Positions 23,337-34,205 of a stretch of DNA of 64,000 bases are shown piece by piece (positions within the stretch are counted from its first letter, which is position 1; each line of letters begins with the position of its first letter). Made by a program: the position numbers and the translations under genes. This DNA comes from Agrococcus terreus (GTDB taxonomy: Bacteria; Actinomycetota; Actinomycetes; Actinomycetales; Microbacteriaceae). Below the pieces are notes generated by a model. That model was not told where the DNA came from, did not search any database, and was given only the letters and a program-made list of their open reading frames with translations. The stretch is taken from positions 1,798,001-1,862,000 of the forward strand of contig NZ_BMLM01000001.1 of the NCBI RefSeq assembly GCF_014645235.1, in the 5' to 3' direction.

Positions 23337-24030
23337 GCTCCGCAACCCCTTCGATCCCGCGACCCTCGCCGGATCCGCCCGCGCCGTCGCCGTCATCGGC
23401 CTCGGGCGCTTCGGCACCGCGCTCGCGCTCGAGCTCATGGACTACGGCACCGAGGTGCTCGGCATCGACGGCGAGGAACGGGCACAGGAGCTCAACGGCC
23501 GGCTCACGCACGTCGTCATCGGCGACGCGACGAAGCCCGAGCTCCTCGACCAGCTCGGCATCGGCGACTTCGACCGCGTCGTCGTGGCGATCGGCAGCGA
23601 CGTCACCGCGAGCATCCTCGTCACGAGCCAGCTGCTGCGGCTGGGCGTGCGCGACATCTGGGCGAAGGCCGTCAGCGAGCAGCACGCGACGATCCTCGAC
23701 CAGCTGGGCGTCCAGCACGTGGTGCGGCCGGAGGCCGACATGGGCCGCCGGGTCGCGCACATGGTGCAGGGATCGCTCGAGGACTTCATCGAGATCGAGA
23801 CCGGCTACGCGGCCATGAAGATCCCGGCGCCCCTCGACCTGCTCGCCGTGCCGCTGCGCGAGCTCGGCATCCACAGGCACGGGGTCTCGATCGTCGCGGT
23901 GAAGCGCGGCGAGGACTGGATCCAGGCGAACCAGGAGACGCGCTTCGAGCGCGGCGACGTCGTGCTCGTCGCGGGACCGACGCCCAAGCTCGAGGCCTTC
24001 GCCGCCCGGAAGGCCGCGAAGCAGGCGTAG
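23329..24030 (+). CDS. ktrA: KtrA/TrkA-type regulatory subunit of potassium uptake
   Basis: 233 residues with a TTG start; AAGGAAAGG lies upstream inside the end of ktrB. The N-terminal RCK_N Rossmann domain has VAVIGLGRFGTALALELMDYGTEVLGID (nucleotide-binding Gly motif and acidic strand end) and GDATKPELL. The TrkA_C domain occupies about residues 145-225 (DLLAVPLRELGIHRHGVSIV, FERGDVVLVAGP). It binds ATP/ADP or NAD(H) and gates KtrB. Overlap with ktrB shows co-translation. Confidence 0.93.
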   Translation: MARLRNPFDPATLAGSARAVAVIGLGRFGTALALELMDYGTEVLGIDGEERAQELNGRLTHVVIGDATKPELLDQLGIGDFDRVVVAIGSDVTASILVTSQLLRLGVRDIWAKAVSEQHATILDQLGVQHVVRPEADMGRRVAHMVQGSLEDFIEIETGYAAMKIPAPLDLLAVPLRELGIHRHGVSIVAVKRGEDWIQANQETRFERGDVVLVAGPTPKLEAFAARKAAKQA

Positions 24031-24155
24031 CCCCGCTCCGGGCGGCCAACCCCGTTTCGCAGGAGATCAGCCCGGTCCGAGGGAAGCGCTCCCTCGAGAC
24101 GCCCGGATCGCCTGCAGAACGGAAGGGCACCCGAGCGTCGCGGCCGCGGCTCCGG

Positions 24156-24229
24156 CTGACGCTGAACGGCCGCGGCGCCGCCCGCCGGCCTCGAGGGGTC
24201 GGGAGCGGCGCCGCGGCCGTCAGCGTCGG
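24156..24229. terminator. Long inverted repeat between convergent genes
   Basis: The arms 24156-24181 and 24205-24229 are near-perfect complements centred on GGCCGCGGCGCCGC, with about 23 nt between them. They lie between ktrA (plus) and the acyl-CoA dehydrogenase gene (minus), so the structure probably ends both transcripts. Confidence 0.6.
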
Positions 24230-24233
24230 TGCG

Positions 24234-25466
24234 TCAGGCGCCGAACGACTTCTCGAAGCCGAGGCTGCGCGCGATGATCGCGAGCTGCACCTCGGTCGAG
24301 CCCTCGCCGAGCGTCAGGATGCGGCAGTCGCGCAGGTGGCGCGCCACGACGTTCTCGTTCATGAAGCCGGCACCGCCCCAGATCTGGGTGGCGTCGTTCG
24401 CGTTCGCGACCGCCGCCTCCGAGCCGATGAGCTTCGCGAGCGAGGCCTGCTCCGTGAACGGCATCCCGGCGTCGATGCGGCGCGCGGCGTCGTGCATGAC
24501 GGCGCGGGCGGCGGCGACGCGCGAGCGCATCCGGGCGATCGTGAACGCGACGTGCTGGTTGTCGCCGATCGGGCGGCCGAAGACCACGCGCTCCTTCGCG
24601 CGCAGGATCGCCTGCTCGAGGCAGCCCTGCGCGGCGCCGACGCACAGCGCCGCGAACGCGACGCGGCCCTCGTCGAGCACCGACAGGAAGTTCGAGAAGC
24701 CCTTGCCGCGCTCGCCGAGCAGGTTGCCCTCCGGCACCCGCACGCCGTCGAGCACGAGCGGGTGCGTGTCGGACGTGTGCCACCCGATCTTGTCGTAGGG
24801 CGGCAGCACCGTGAAGCCCTCGATGGGCGTCGGCACGATGATCGTCGACAGCTCCGGCTTCGTCGTGCCGTCGCGGCCCTCCTTGTGGCCCGTGACCGCG
24901 GTGACGGTGACGAGCGACGTGATCGGGGTGCCCGAGTTGGTGATGTACTGCTTCGTGCCGTCGATGCGCCACCAGCCGTCCTCGAGCACGGCGCGCGTCT
25001 GCGTCGCGCCGGCGTCGGAGCCAGCCTGCGCCTCGGTGAGGCCGAAGCCGGCGAGCGCCTCGCCGCGCGCGAGCGCCGGCAGGTAGGTGCGCTTCTGCTC
25101 CTCGGTGCCGAAGCGGAGGATCGGCATCGCGCCGAGGCCGAGGCCCGCCTCGAGCGTCACGGCGATCGACTGGTCGACGCGCGCGAGCTGCTCGACGGCC
25201 ACGCAGAGCGACATGTAGTCCTTGCCCTGGCCGCCGTACTCGGTGGGGATCGGCAGGCCGAACAGGCCCATCCGCCCCATCTCGGCGATGATCTCCATCG
25301 GCAGGCGGCGCGCCGTGTCGTACTCGTAGCTCGCGGGCGCGACGACCTCGTCGGCGAAGCGGCGCACGGTGCGGGCGAGCTCCTGGTGCTCGGGGGTGAG
25401 CATCTCGGTGCCGTCGACGACCTCGTCGACGGGCGCGGATGCGGTGGTGACCTCGGTGGCGGTCAT
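24234..25466 (-). CDS. Acyl-CoA dehydrogenase, probably isovaleryl-CoA or short branched-chain
   Basis: 410 residues from the ATG at 25466. FAD-type acyl-CoA dehydrogenase features are GFGLTEAQAGSDAGATQTRA, GTKQYITNSGTPITS, VVFGRPIGDNQHVAF, IWGGAGFMNENVVARHLRDC, and RILTLGEGSTEVQLAIIARSLG. The glutamate in LGEGSTEVQ lies at the end segment that binds flavin and substrate. It is the last gene of the bkd/MCC operon, like fadE19 in mycobacteria. In leucine breakdown it would make methylcrotonyl-CoA from isovaleryl-CoA; other branched acyl-CoAs are possible. Its ATG overlaps the previous stop (ATGA). Confidence 0.9.
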   Translation of the reverse strand: MTATEVTTASAPVDEVVDGTEMLTPEHQELARTVRRFADEVVAPASYEYDTARRLPMEIIAEMGRMGLFGLPIPTEYGGQGKDYMSLCVAVEQLARVDQSIAVTLEAGLGLGAMPILRFGTEEQKRTYLPALARGEALAGFGLTEAQAGSDAGATQTRAVLEDGWWRIDGTKQYITNSGTPITSLVTVTAVTGHKEGRDGTTKPELSTIIVPTPIEGFTVLPPYDKIGWHTSDTHPLVLDGVRVPEGNLLGERGKGFSNFLSVLDEGRVAFAALCVGAAQGCLEQAILRAKERVVFGRPIGDNQHVAFTIARMRSRVAAARAVMHDAARRIDAGMPFTEQASLAKLIGSEAAVANANDATQIWGGAGFMNENVVARHLRDCRILTLGEGSTEVQLAIIARSLGFEKSFGA

Positions 25467-26347
25467 GCGGTGCTCCCATTCGTGGTGGTGGCTGCCCGGG
25501 CGGCGTCGGCGGTGGCCGACGCGCCCCTCGCGACGACGCTCCTCGCGTGGCGGAGGATCGGCTCGTCGACCATGCGCCCCTCGAAGGAGAAGACGCCGGG
25601 CGTGGTCTCGGCCGCGGCGAGGATGCGCCGCGCCTCGTCGAGCTGCGCCTCGGTGGGCGCGAACGCGCGCCGGTAGGGCGCGACGTGGCTGGGGTGGATC
25701 GCCGCCTTGGCGCCGAAGCCGCTCGCGGCGGCGTCGGCCGCCTCGGCCTCCGCGCCGTCGAGGTCTGCGATGTCGGCGCGGATCGCGTCGATCGCGGTGC
25801 GGCCGAAGGCGCCCGCGGCGAGCAGCACGCGGCTGCGCGCGTGCATGGCGACGTCGCGGTAGGCGCCGCCCGCGTGGCGGCTCGCGGTGCCGCCGAGCGA
25901 CGCGACGAGGTCCTCGGCGCCCCACATGAGGCCGACGACCGACGGATGCGCGGCGAGCGCCTCGGCGGCGAGCACGCCCCGCGCCGTCTCGACGAGCGCG
26001 ACGACACGGGCGTCGGGCAGGGCGGCGACGACGCGGTCGACCTCGTGGGCGCCCTCCGCCTTCGCGAGCATCACCGTGCGGAACGGCGAGCGCGCGACGG
26101 CGGCGAGGTCGTCGTCGAGGAGGTCGGTGGATGCGGCGTTCACGCGCACGATCGTGCGGGCCGGGTCGAGCTCAGCGCTCGCGACGGCACCGCGCGCGCC
26201 CTCCTTGGCGTCCGGGCCGACGGCGTCCTCGAGGTCGAGGATCACGGCGTCGGCGCGGTCGGCGGCCTTGCCGAAGCGGTCGGGGCGGTCGCCCGGGCAG
26301 AACAGCAGCGCCGGGCCCATGCCGAGCGCATCCACGCCGGCGCTCAC
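25463..26347 (-). CDS. citE: CitE-like HpcH/HpaI-family acyl-CoA lyase
   Basis: 294 residues from the GTG at 26347, which overlaps the MaoC stop. It has the CitE-like TIM-barrel pattern: [80 protein letters not shown], and KAAIHPSHV. The absence of citrate lyase alpha or gamma subunits means it is not citrate lyase. The mycobacterial homologue in the same operon position (Rv2498c) acts as a beta-hydroxyacyl-CoA lyase in leucine and itaconate breakdown, so the same role is inferred here. Confidence 0.88.
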   Translation of the reverse strand: MSAGVDALGMGPALLFCPGDRPDRFGKAADRADAVILDLEDAVGPDAKEGARGAVASAELDPARTIVRVNAASTDLLDDDLAAVARSPFRTVMLAKAEGAHEVDRVVAALPDARVVALVETARGVLAAEALAAHPSVVGLMWGAEDLVASLGGTASRHAGGAYRDVAMHARSRVLLAAGAFGRTAIDAIRADIADLDGAEAEAADAAASGFGAKAAIHPSHVAPYRRAFAPTEAQLDEARRILAAAETTPGVFSFEGRMVDEPILRHARSVVARGASATADAARAATTTNGSTA

Positions 26348-26898
26348 GAGGCAGCCTCCGCGGAGCCGGGCTCCGCCGTCGCCGCGTCCGCATCCGGGTT
26401 CGACCGCATGAGCACCTGCCGCACCGCCTTCGCGACGACCTCGCCGTGCTGGTTGCGCGCGAGGTGCTCGAAGGTGGCGATGCCCTGGCCGGGCCGCGAA
26501 CGGGAGGCTCGTGCCTCGATGACGCGGGTCTCGGCGTAGATGGTGTCGCCGTGCCGCACCGGCGCCGGGAACGACACCTCGCTGAAGCCGAGGTTCGCGA
26601 CGATCGTGCCGAGCGTCAGCTGCGAGACCGAGAGGCCGATGAGGGTCGAGAGCGTGTGCATCGAGTTCACGAGCGGCTCGCCGAACTCGGTCGTCTCGCT
26701 CCACGCGCGGTCGAGGTGCAGCGGCTGCGTATTCATCGTCAGCGTCGTGAACAGCACGTTGTCGGCCTCGGTCATCGTGCGCCCGGGGCGGTGGTCGTAG
26801 ACGACGCCCGTCTGGAGCTCGTCGAACCAGAGGCCGCGCTGCACGATGCGGCGCTCGGTGGTGGTCTCGGCGCCGCCGGTGCCGGTCCCGTCGATCAT
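26344..26898 (-). CDS. MaoC-like acyl-CoA hydratase
   Basis: 184 residues. A hot-dog-fold MaoC domain starts with [39 protein letters not shown] (Asp and His of the hydratase site) and continues with [40 protein letters not shown]. The C-terminal 20 residues are Ala/Glu-rich and probably disordered. It resembles the mycobacterial protein next to CitE (Rv2499c), thought to hydrate enoyl-CoA intermediates. Its ATG at 26898 overlaps the carboxylase stop (ATGA) and its stop overlaps the CitE start. Confidence 0.88.
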   Translation of the reverse strand: MIDGTGTGGAETTTERRIVQRGLWFDELQTGVVYDHRPGRTMTEADNVLFTTLTMNTQPLHLDRAWSETTEFGEPLVNSMHTLSTLIGLSVSQLTLGTIVANLGFSEVSFPAPVRHGDTIYAETRVIEARASRSRPGQGIATFEHLARNQHGEVVAKAVRQVLMRSNPDADAATAEPGSAEAAS

Positions 26899-28883
26899 GC
26901 TGCCTCCCCCATCGGCGTCACGGTCGCGAGCTCCTGCCCGCGCTGCACCTGCTCGCCGGCGCCCGCGCGCACGTGCACGACGCCCGCGACGGGCGCGCGC
27001 AGCACGTGCTCCATCTTCATCGCCTCGACGCTCACGATCGCCTGGCCCTCGGCGACCTCCGCGCCGTCCTCCACGTGGAGCGCGACGACGGTGCCGGGCA
27101 TCGGGGATGCGAGGGTCGGCTCGGCGGCAGCGCGGCCGCGGCGGGCGCGCGCGGGCGCCTCGACGAGCACGTCGCCGTCGCGCGTCCACACCCATGTGCC
27201 CTCGGGCGCGACGAGCATGGGCCGGTGCAGCGGCAGGCGCTCGAAGCGCTCGACGCTGCCGTCCTCGCGACGCACCTCGACGTCGACGTCGCGCACCTCG
27301 AGGTGCGGGTTCGCCTGCGGGGCGTCGACCTCGCGCACCCGCACGGTCGCGACGCCCTCGCCGTCGGCGAAGCGGGCGACGCGGCCGACGGCGCCGCCGA
27401 TGCGCCAGCCGTCGTCCGTCCAGGCGCCGAGCCGAAGGGGCAGTCGGTGCTGCAGCGCCGTCGCGGCGACGGCGAACGCCTCGCCCGCCGCACCGCCTGC
27501 CGCGATCCGCGCGCCCTCGCGGTCGATGAAGCCCGTGTCGAGGTCGCCCTCGCGCACGACCGGCTCCGCGAGCAGCGCGCGCAGGAACCCGCGGTTCGTG
27601 GTCACGCCGAACAGGTGCGAGTCGCGGAGCGCGCCGCGGAGGCGCTCGATGGCCTCCTCGCGCGTCGCGCCGTGGGCGATGACCTTCGCGATCATCGGGT
27701 CGTAGCTCGAGCCGACGGCGGTGCCGTGGTCGACGCCCGCGTCGATGCGGATGCCCTCGCCCCACGCCCAGCCGAGGTCGAGCACGGTGCCGCCGGTCGG
27801 GAGGAAGCCCGCGGCGGGGTCCTCGGCGTAGAGCCGTGCCTCGACGGCGTGCCCGTGCAGCGCGATGTCGTCCTGCTGGAGCGCGAGCGGCTCCCCCGCC
27901 GCGATCCGCACCTGCTGCTCCACGAGGTCGACGCCCGTGACCATCTCGGTCACCGGGTGCTCCACCTGCAGGCGCGTGTTCATCTCCATGAAGAACGGCT
28001 CGTCGGGCCGGTCGCCCGCGACGATGAACTCGACCGTCCCCGCGCCCACGTAGCCGACGGAGCGGGCGGTCTCGACGGCCGCCTGCCCGATCGCGGCGCG
28101 CTGCGCCTCCGTGAGCAGGGGGCTCGGCGCCTCCTCGATGACCTTCTGGTGGCGGCGCTGCAGCGAGCACTCGCGCTCGCCGAGGTGGATGACGTGGCCG
28201 TGCGCGTCGGCGAGCACCTGCACCTCGATGTGGCGCGGGTTCGTGACGAAGCGCTCGATGAAGAGCGTGTCGTCGCCGAACGATGCCGCCGCCTCGCGGC
28301 GCGCGGTCGCGAGCGCGTGCGGCAGGTCCGCCGCGTCGTCGACGCGGTGCATGCCCTTGCCGCCGCCGCCCGCGGCGGGCTTGATGAGCACGGGGAAGCC
28401 GACGCGCTCGGCGCCCGCGATGAGCGCCGCGTCGTCGAGCCCGGGCTCGGCGATGCCGGGGACGGTCGCGACGCCGCGCGACTCGACCGCGTGGCGGGCC
28501 GAGATCTTGTCGCCCATCGTCTCGATCGCGCTCGCAGGCGGTCCGATGAAGGCGATGCCGGCCTCCTCGCACGCCCGCGCGAAGGCGGCGTTCTCGCTGA
28601 GGAAGCCGTAGCCCGGGTGGATCGCCTGCGCACCCGTCTCGCGCGCCGCGGCGATGATCCAGTCGATCGAGAGGTACGTGTCGCGCAGCGGTCCGCTGCC
28701 GAGGTCGACGACCTCGTCGCAGTGCTCGCCGTGGGGCGACGGGTCGTCGGCGGCGCGGACGCCGACGACGCGGATGCCGAGCTCGCGGAGCGTCCGCGCG
28801 ATGCGGATGGCGATCTCGCCGCGGTTCGCGATGAGGACCGTGCGGAACGGGGCGTCGGGTGCGGTGTGGTGCATCGCGATCAC
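26895..28883 (-). CDS. accA1: Acyl-CoA carboxylase alpha subunit (biotin carboxylase + BCCP), methylcrotonyl-CoA type
   Basis: 662 residues. Biotin carboxylase comes first: [23 protein letters not shown]-grasp with [70 protein letters not shown] middle region of about 150 residues follows, then a C-terminal biotinyl domain with EAMKMEH (Lys is the biotin site). The GTG at 28883 overlaps the beta-subunit stop by 4 bp, as do the other junctions here; an ATG at 28874 is the alternative. With the beta subunit it carboxylates 3-methylcrotonyl-CoA in leucine degradation. Confidence 0.92.
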   Translation of the reverse strand: MIAMHHTAPDAPFRTVLIANRGEIAIRIARTLRELGIRVVGVRAADDPSPHGEHCDEVVDLGSGPLRDTYLSIDWIIAAARETGAQAIHPGYGFLSENAAFARACEEAGIAFIGPPASAIETMGDKISARHAVESRGVATVPGIAEPGLDDAALIAGAERVGFPVLIKPAAGGGGKGMHRVDDAADLPHALATARREAAASFGDDTLFIERFVTNPRHIEVQVLADAHGHVIHLGERECSLQRRHQKVIEEAPSPLLTEAQRAAIGQAAVETARSVGYVGAGTVEFIVAGDRPDEPFFMEMNTRLQVEHPVTEMVTGVDLVEQQVRIAAGEPLALQQDDIALHGHAVEARLYAEDPAAGFLPTGGTVLDLGWAWGEGIRIDAGVDHGTAVGSSYDPMIAKVIAHGATREEAIERLRGALRDSHLFGVTTNRGFLRALLAEPVVREGDLDTGFIDREGARIAAGGAAGEAFAVAATALQHRLPLRLGAWTDDGWRIGGAVGRVARFADGEGVATVRVREVDAPQANPHLEVRDVDVEVRREDGSVERFERLPLHRPMLVAPEGTWVWTRDGDVLVEAPARARRGRAAAEPTLASPMPGTVVALHVEDGAEVAEGQAIVSVEAMKMEHVLRAPVAGVVHVRAGAGEQVQRGQELATVTPMGEAA

Positions 28884-30568
28884 ATCCGGAAGACGCCGAA
28901 GCGCGGCTCGGGCATCGGCACGGCGGTCACGACGTCGAGCGCCATGCCGAGGATGCGGCGGGTGTCGGCGGGGTCGATGATGCCGTCGTCCCAGAGGCGG
29001 GCCGAGGCGAAGTACGGGTTGCCCTTGCGCTCGTACTGCTCGCGCACGGGCGCCTCGAAGGCGTCCTGCTCCTCGGCCGACCACTCCTGGCCGGCCGCCT
29101 CGAGCTGCTCGCGCTTCACGGTCGAGAGCACGGATGCGGCCTGCGGGCCGCCCATGACGCTCACGCGCGCGTTGGGCCAGAGCCACAGGAACCGGGGGTC
29201 GTACGCGCGGCCGCACATCGAGTACGTGCCGGCGCCGAACGAGCCGCCGACGACGACGGTGAGCTTGGGCACGCGGGTCGTCGCGACGGCGGTGACCATC
29301 TTCGCGCCGTGCTTGGCGATGCCGCCGCGCTCGGCCTCCGAGCCGACCATGAAGCCGGTGATGTTCTGCAGGAACACGAGCGGCACGCCGCGCTGGTCGC
29401 ACAGCTCGATGAAGTGCGCGCCCTTCATCGCCGACTCGGCGAAGAGCACGCCGTTGTTGGCGATGATGCCGACGGTGTGGCCGTGGATCTCGGCGAAGCC
29501 CGTGACGAGCGTGTCGCCGTAGCCGGCCTTGAACTCGTGGAAGCGGCTGCCGTCGACGACGCGGGCGATGATCTCGCGGGCGTCGTACGGCGTCTGGAGG
29601 TCGGGCGGGATCGCGTCGTAGAGGGTGCCGGGGTCGACCTCGGGTGCGCGCTCGTCGGCGCCCGGGTCGAGCGGGGCGTGCGCCGTCCAGCCGAAGGTGC
29701 GCGTCATCGCGGGCAGCGCGTCCGACGCCGCGGCACGATCCGTCGGCGGCAGCGCCGCCACCATGTCGCGCACGATCTCGAGCGCGTGCGCGTCGTCGTC
29801 GGCCAGGTGGTCGACGACGCCCGAGACCTCGGCGTGGAGCTGCCCGCCGCCGAGCGACTCCGCGTCGATCACCTCGCCCGTCGCCGCCTTCACCAACGGC
29901 GGGCCGCCGAGGAAGATCGTGCCCTGCTCGCGCACGATCACCGTCTCGTCGCTCATCGCCGGCACGTACGCGCCGCCCGCGGTCGACGAGCCCATGACGG
30001 CCGCGAGCTGCGGGATGCCGAGCGCCGAGAGCTGCGCCTGGTTGAAGAAGATGCGGCCGAAGTGCTCGCGGTCGGGGAACACCTCGTCCTGCATCGGCAG
30101 GAACGCGCCGCCCGAGTCGACGAGCGCGATGCAGGGCAGGCGGTTCTCGCGGGCGATCTGCTGGGCCCGCAGGTGCTTCTTCACCGTCAGCGGGTAGTAC
30201 GTGCCGCCCTTCACCGTCGCGTCGTTGGCGATCACCATCACGTGGCGGCCGTGCACGAGGCCGATGCCGGCGACGACGCCGGCGCTCGGCGCATCCTGGC
30301 CGTCCTCGCCGTACACGCCCCACGCGGCGAGCGGCGCGACCTCGAGGAACGGGCTCCCCGGGTCGAGCAGCGCGTCGATGCGGTCGCGCGCGAGCAGCTT
30401 GCCGCGCGCGACGTGCCGCTCGCGGGCGCGCTCCGCCCCGCCGAGCGAGACCTGCGCGAGGCGCTCGCGCAGCTCGCCGACGAGCGCCTCCATGGCCGCG
30501 CGGTTCGCGGCGGAGGCGTCGGCGGTGGTGTCGACCGCGGTGGTGAGGGTGTGGGAGGGCAGCGCCAT
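28880..30568 (-). CDS. accD1: Acyl-CoA carboxylase beta subunit (carboxyltransferase), methylcrotonyl-CoA type
   Basis: 562 residues, a two-domain crotonase-like carboxyltransferase. The N-terminal domain has [38 protein letters not shown] and [20 protein letters not shown]. The C-terminal domain has [61 protein letters not shown]. The NITGFMVG and GNYGM-like loops are typical of the methylcrotonyl-CoA carboxylase group, unlike propionyl-CoA carboxylase. It starts just after the E2 gene (5 bp apart). Confidence 0.92.
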   Translation of the reverse strand: MALPSHTLTTAVDTTADASAANRAAMEALVGELRERLAQVSLGGAERARERHVARGKLLARDRIDALLDPGSPFLEVAPLAAWGVYGEDGQDAPSAGVVAGIGLVHGRHVMVIANDATVKGGTYYPLTVKKHLRAQQIARENRLPCIALVDSGGAFLPMQDEVFPDREHFGRIFFNQAQLSALGIPQLAAVMGSSTAGGAYVPAMSDETVIVREQGTIFLGGPPLVKAATGEVIDAESLGGGQLHAEVSGVVDHLADDDAHALEIVRDMVAALPPTDRAAASDALPAMTRTFGWTAHAPLDPGADERAPEVDPGTLYDAIPPDLQTPYDAREIIARVVDGSRFHEFKAGYGDTLVTGFAEIHGHTVGIIANNGVLFAESAMKGAHFIELCDQRGVPLVFLQNITGFMVGSEAERGGIAKHGAKMVTAVATTRVPKLTVVVGGSFGAGTYSMCGRAYDPRFLWLWPNARVSVMGGPQAASVLSTVKREQLEAAGQEWSAEEQDAFEAPVREQYERKGNPYFASARLWDDGIIDPADTRRILGMALDVVTAVPMPEPRFGVFRM

Positions 30569-30573
30569 GCGTC

Positions 30574-31905
30574 CTACCGTGCCAGCGCGAGGGCGGGACG
30601 CTCGAGCACCGCGGCGATGTCGGCGAGGAAGCCGGCCGCCTCGCGGCCGTCGAGCACGCGGTGGTCGAACGAGACCGTCACGGTGCACACGTCGCGCAGC
30701 ACGACCTGCCCCTCGTGCTCCCACGGCAGGCGGCGGATCGCGCCGAGCGCGATGATCGCCGACTCCCCCGGGTTGAGGATCGGGATGCCGCCGTCGACGC
30801 CGAAGACGCCGACGTTCGAGATCGTGATGTTCGACGAGGTGAGCTCCGCCATCGAGAGCGAGCCCTCGCGGGCGCGCACGGCGCGGTCCTTGATCGCGGC
30901 GGTCAGCGCCGACGCATCCATCGCCTCCGCCTCGTCGATGCTTGCGACGACAAGGCCGCGGTCGGTCGAGACGGCGATGCCGAGGTTCACGTGCGCGAAG
31001 CGCTCGAGCTCGTTCGTGTCGGCGTGGAACGACGCGGTCACGTCGGGCCAGCGCTTCGCGGCGAGCAGGATCGCCCGGGCGGCGAGGGCGAGGAACGACG
31101 CGTCGCCGGCCTTCGCGAGGGCGAGCGTCTCGGTGACGTCGACCTGGTGGAAGGTCGCCGCGTGCGGCACGGTGAGCGCCGACTGCGTCATCGCCGCCGC
31201 CGTGTGCTTGCGCAGGCCCGTGACCTTCTCGCGCGTCGACGCGGGCGCGGCGACGGGGGCGGATCCGTGGCCCTCGACGTCGGCGCGGGTCACGAGGCCG
31301 TCGGCCCCGGAGGCGCGCACGGCCTGCAGGTCGATGCCGCGGTCCTTCGCGAGCTTCCGCACCGGCGGCATGGCGCGGTTGGGTCCGCGCTTCTCCTCGC
31401 GCACGAACGGCTCGACCTCCCAGGCGCGCTTCGCGCGGACGGGCTTGCCGCCGTGGACGGTGATCGAGCCGACGAGCACCTGCACCTTCTCGGGCTTCGC
31501 CTCGGCACCATCGGTCGCTGCGGGCTCCTCGGCCGCGGGCGCGGCGGCCGACCGCTCCTCGGCCTCCGCCTGCTCCCCCGTCGCCTCCGGCGCCTCGGGC
31601 GTCGCGACCGGTCCCGCCTCGGGCGAGGGCGCGGCCTCGTCGGCGGGCGCGGCGGGGGCGCCGCCCGTGCCGTCGACGTCGAACTCGATGAGCGGCGCGC
31701 CGACGGCGACGGTCTCGCCCTCGCCGGCGTGCAGCTTCGAGATCACGCCCGCGTACGGGCTCGGCAGCTCGACGACCGCCTTCGCGGTCTCGATGTCGGC
31801 GAGCGGCTGGTTGAGCTCGACGGTGTCGCCCTCGGCGACGCGCCAGGCGACCACCTCGCTCTCGGTGAGGCCCTCGCCGAGGTCGGGCAGCAGGAACGTC
31901 TTCAT
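30574..31905 (-). CDS. bkdC: Branched-chain 2-oxoacid dehydrogenase E2 (dihydrolipoamide acyltransferase)
   Basis: 443 residues from the ATG at 31905, overlapping the E1-beta stop. A single lipoyl domain comes first: [20 protein letters not shown] with the lipoylated Lys in [14 protein letters not shown]. An Ala/Glu/Pro linker follows, then a peripheral subunit-binding domain ([20 protein letters not shown]). The catalytic domain ends in [20 protein letters not shown] with the active-site His. It takes the acyl group from E1 and forms isovaleryl-, isobutyryl- or 2-methylbutyryl-CoA. E3 (lipoamide dehydrogenase) is not in the window. Confidence 0.93.
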   Translation of the reverse strand: MKTFLLPDLGEGLTESEVVAWRVAEGDTVELNQPLADIETAKAVVELPSPYAGVISKLHAGEGETVAVGAPLIEFDVDGTGGAPAAPADEAAPSPEAGPVATPEAPEATGEQAEAEERSAAAPAAEEPAATDGAEAKPEKVQVLVGSITVHGGKPVRAKRAWEVEPFVREEKRGPNRAMPPVRKLAKDRGIDLQAVRASGADGLVTRADVEGHGSAPVAAPASTREKVTGLRKHTAAAMTQSALTVPHAATFHQVDVTETLALAKAGDASFLALAARAILLAAKRWPDVTASFHADTNELERFAHVNLGIAVSTDRGLVVASIDEAEAMDASALTAAIKDRAVRAREGSLSMAELTSSNITISNVGVFGVDGGIPILNPGESAIIALGAIRRLPWEHEGQVVLRDVCTVTVSFDHRVLDGREAAGFLADIAAVLERPALALAR

Positions 31906-32915
31906 CGGGCGCCCTCCAGGACGAGGCCGTCGCGGGAGCTGCGGCGGCCGAGCGTGCGGTCGACGGCGTCGAGCAGCCGGTCGAGGCTCGGCAGGTAGTC
32001 GTGCTCGACGGCCGACGGCGGGTACGGGGTGTCGTAGCCGGTGACGCGCGCGGGCGCGGCCTCCAGGCTCGAGAAGGCGCGCTCGACCACCGAGGTGATG
32101 AGCTCCGACGAGACGGAGCCCTCGCCCGGCGCCTCGTGCGCCACGACCAGGCGGCCGGTGCGGCGGACGGAGTCCACCACGGTGTCGACGTCGAGCGGCG
32201 AGATCGCGCGCAGGTCGATGACCTCCACCTCGATGCCCTCGTCGGCGGCGGCGATCGCAGCGCGCATCGCCGTCTCGACCGTGGGGCCGTAGGCGGCGAT
32301 CGTCACGTCGCGGCCCTGCGCGACGATGCTCGCGGTCTCGAGGTCGCGGACGACCGTGCGGTCGACCTCGCCCTTCATGTAGTACTTGCCCTTCGGCTCG
32401 AAGAACAGCACGGGGTCGTCGCTCGCGATCGCCGCGCGGAGCGTCGAGTACGCCTCCTGCGGCGTCGACGCCGTCACGACCCGCAGGCCCGCGGTGTGCG
32501 CGAAGTACGCCTCCGGCGACTCCGAGTGGTGCTCGACCGAGCCGATCGCGCCGCCGTACGGCACGCGGATCGTCAGCGGCACGCTCGCGCGTCCCTTCGA
32601 GCGGTAGCGCAGCTTCGCCACCTGCGCGACGATCTGGTCGAACGCGGGGTAGATGAAGCCGTCGAACTGGATCTCGGCGACGACGCGGAAGCCGCGGTAG
32701 CCCATCCCGATCGCCGTGCCGATGATGGCCGACTCGGCGAGCGGCGCGTCGATGACGCGCTGCGTGCCGAAGCGGGCCTGCAGTCCGTCGGTGACGCGGA
32801 AGACGCCGCCGAGCTGGCCGATGTCCTCGCCCATGAGCAGCACGCGGTCGTCGCCCTCGAGCGAGTCGGCGAGCGCCGCGTTGACGGCCTTGGCGAGCGT
32901 GAGCGTCTCGGTCAT
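31902..32915 (-). CDS. bkdB: Branched-chain 2-oxoacid dehydrogenase E1 beta
   Basis: 337 residues, the standard length. Signatures are [21 protein letters not shown] (with the TPP-activating Glu), [41 protein letters not shown] and [21 protein letters not shown], with the C-terminal transketolase domain [17 protein letters not shown] and [16 protein letters not shown]. It pairs with BkdA. It overlaps both neighbours by 4 bp (ATGA), so stoichiometric translation is likely. Confidence 0.94.
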   Translation of the reverse strand: MTETLTLAKAVNAALADSLEGDDRVLLMGEDIGQLGGVFRVTDGLQARFGTQRVIDAPLAESAIIGTAIGMGYRGFRVVAEIQFDGFIYPAFDQIVAQVAKLRYRSKGRASVPLTIRVPYGGAIGSVEHHSESPEAYFAHTAGLRVVTASTPQEAYSTLRAAIASDDPVLFFEPKGKYYMKGEVDRTVVRDLETASIVAQGRDVTIAAYGPTVETAMRAAIAAADEGIEVEVIDLRAISPLDVDTVVDSVRRTGRLVVAHEAPGEGSVSSELITSVVERAFSSLEAAPARVTGYDTPYPPSAVEHDYLPSLDRLLDAVDRTLGRRSSRDGLVLEGAR

Positions 32916-34030
32916 CGGTTCCCCTCGATGCTGGCGGTGAAGGCGCGGTGCTCGGCGCGCTGGCGCTCGAGGCGCTTCGTCGGCTGCGCGTAGACGTGGT
33001 CGAAGATGCTGTCGACCGTCGGCGGCTCGGCGTGCTCGGCGGCGTGGCGGAGCTCCTTGGCGAGCTCGTCGGCGCGGATCCTCGCCTCCTCGCGGACGGC
33101 GTCCATGTTGGCGCCCATCGCGGCGAGGGCGCGCTCGACGCGCTCGATCGGGTCCTTCGCGGTCCACGCCTCGACCTCGGCCTCGTCGCGGTAGCGCTTG
33201 GGGTCGTCGGTGGTGGTGTGGGGGCCGCGGCGGTAGGTGACGGCCTCGATGAAGGTGGGGCCACCGCCGGAGCGGGCGCGCTCGAAGGCGATGCGGGCGG
33301 CGGCGTGCATCGCGAGCACGTCGTTGCCGTCGACGCGCATCGAGGGGATGCCGAAGCCGGTGGGGCGCAGCGCCAGCGGCGTGCCCGACTGCACGCGCAC
33401 GGGCTCCGAGATGGCGTACTGGTTGTTCTGGCAGAGGAAGACGACGGGCGCCTGGAACGCGGAGGCCCAGACGAGCGCCTCGTTGACGTCGCCCTCGCTC
33501 GTGGCGCCGTCGCCGAAGCAGGCGAGCGCGACGTCGTCCGACTCGTCCATCTTCGAGGCCATCGCGAAGCCGGTCGCGTGGAGCGACTGCGCGCCGATGA
33601 TGATCTGCGCCGGGGCCATGGTGATCTCGTGCGGGTCCCAGCCGCCGTGGGCGTACGCCTTCCAGACGCGCGCGAACTCGGCGAGGTCGACCCCTTTCAG
33701 CAGCGCGAAGCCGTGCTCGCGGTAGGAGCCGAAGACCCAGTCGCTCTGCCGCAGCGCGCGGGCAGGGCCGACCTGGGCGGCCTCCTGCCCGAGCAGCGGC
33801 GGCCACAGCACGAGGTGGCCCTGGCGGGTGAGCGCGAAGGCCTCGGTGTCGAGCCGGCGCACGCGCACCATGTCGACGTAGAGGTTCGTGAGCGCCGTCT
33901 CGTCGACGTCGGTCAGGTGCGGGTCGAGCACGTCGCTCGGCAGCCGAGAGCCGTCGAGGTCGAGCACGCGGAGCGGGTGGTCGAGCCCGAGCGCGAGCTG
34001 CGGGTCGGGTGCGGGCATCGTGAGCGACAC
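32912..34030 (-). CDS. bkdA: Branched-chain 2-oxoacid dehydrogenase E1 alpha
   Basis: 372 residues from the GTG at 34030, chosen because GAGGAGG lies seven bases upstream; the frame is open further. The TPP-binding motif runs from ACFGDGATSEGDVNEALVWA to LCQNNQYAIS. RQGHLVLWPPLLGQEAAQVG and FGSYREHGFALLKG are typical of branched-chain E1-alpha, as is the phosphorylation-loop-like YRRGPHTTTDDPKRYRDEAE. First gene of an eight-gene operon whose order (bkdABC, accD1, accA1, maoC, citE, acd) covers most of leucine catabolism. Divergent from the Lrp gene. Confidence 0.94.
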   Translation of the reverse strand: MSLTMPAPDPQLALGLDHPLRVLDLDGSRLPSDVLDPHLTDVDETALTNLYVDMVRVRRLDTEAFALTRQGHLVLWPPLLGQEAAQVGPARALRQSDWVFGSYREHGFALLKGVDLAEFARVWKAYAHGGWDPHEITMAPAQIIIGAQSLHATGFAMASKMDESDDVALACFGDGATSEGDVNEALVWASAFQAPVVFLCQNNQYAISEPVRVQSGTPLALRPTGFGIPSMRVDGNDVLAMHAAARIAFERARSGGGPTFIEAVTYRRGPHTTTDDPKRYRDEAEVEAWTAKDPIERVERALAAMGANMDAVREEARIRADELAKELRHAAEHAEPPTVDSIFDHVYAQPTKRLERQRAEHRAFTASIEGNR

Positions 34031-34205
34031 GGTCGAACCTCCTCGTTCGAAGCGCCTCGTGGGCGCCGGCCTGAGCCCGGGGGCGGATCGCTCCCGAGAT
34101 CGTGGGTCGACGCTACCCCCGGAACGCACCTCGCGCAATCAGCGACACTCCGGCTGAGCGATCCGCGCATTCCGCTGGAACACGACCTGCGCTAGATTGC
34201 GCAGC
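34031..34205. promoter_or_regulatory. Divergent bkd/Lrp promoter region
   Basis: A near-consensus -10 TAGATT (34193-34198) lies seven bases before the Lrp ATG, suggesting a leaderless transcript. TGCGCA-N3-TGCGCA (about 34199-34213) overlaps the start codon, and an ATTGCGC / GCGCAAT pair is split across the region (about 34134 and 34195). These are reasonable candidates for Lrp-type binding sites. The arrangement suggests that the regulator controls both itself and the bkd operon. Confidence 0.45.

Noticed and set aside
25463-26347. Assignment as citrate lyase beta subunit
   Set aside because: No alpha or gamma subunit or accessory genes nearby; the operon context is leucine degradation.
28859-32044. 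Very long open frame on the plus strand across the carboxylase and E2 genes
   Set aside because: It is a by-product of high GC on the strand opposite clearly recognisable accD1/bkdC proteins; its translation is low-complexity Arg/Ala/Asp/His with no domain.
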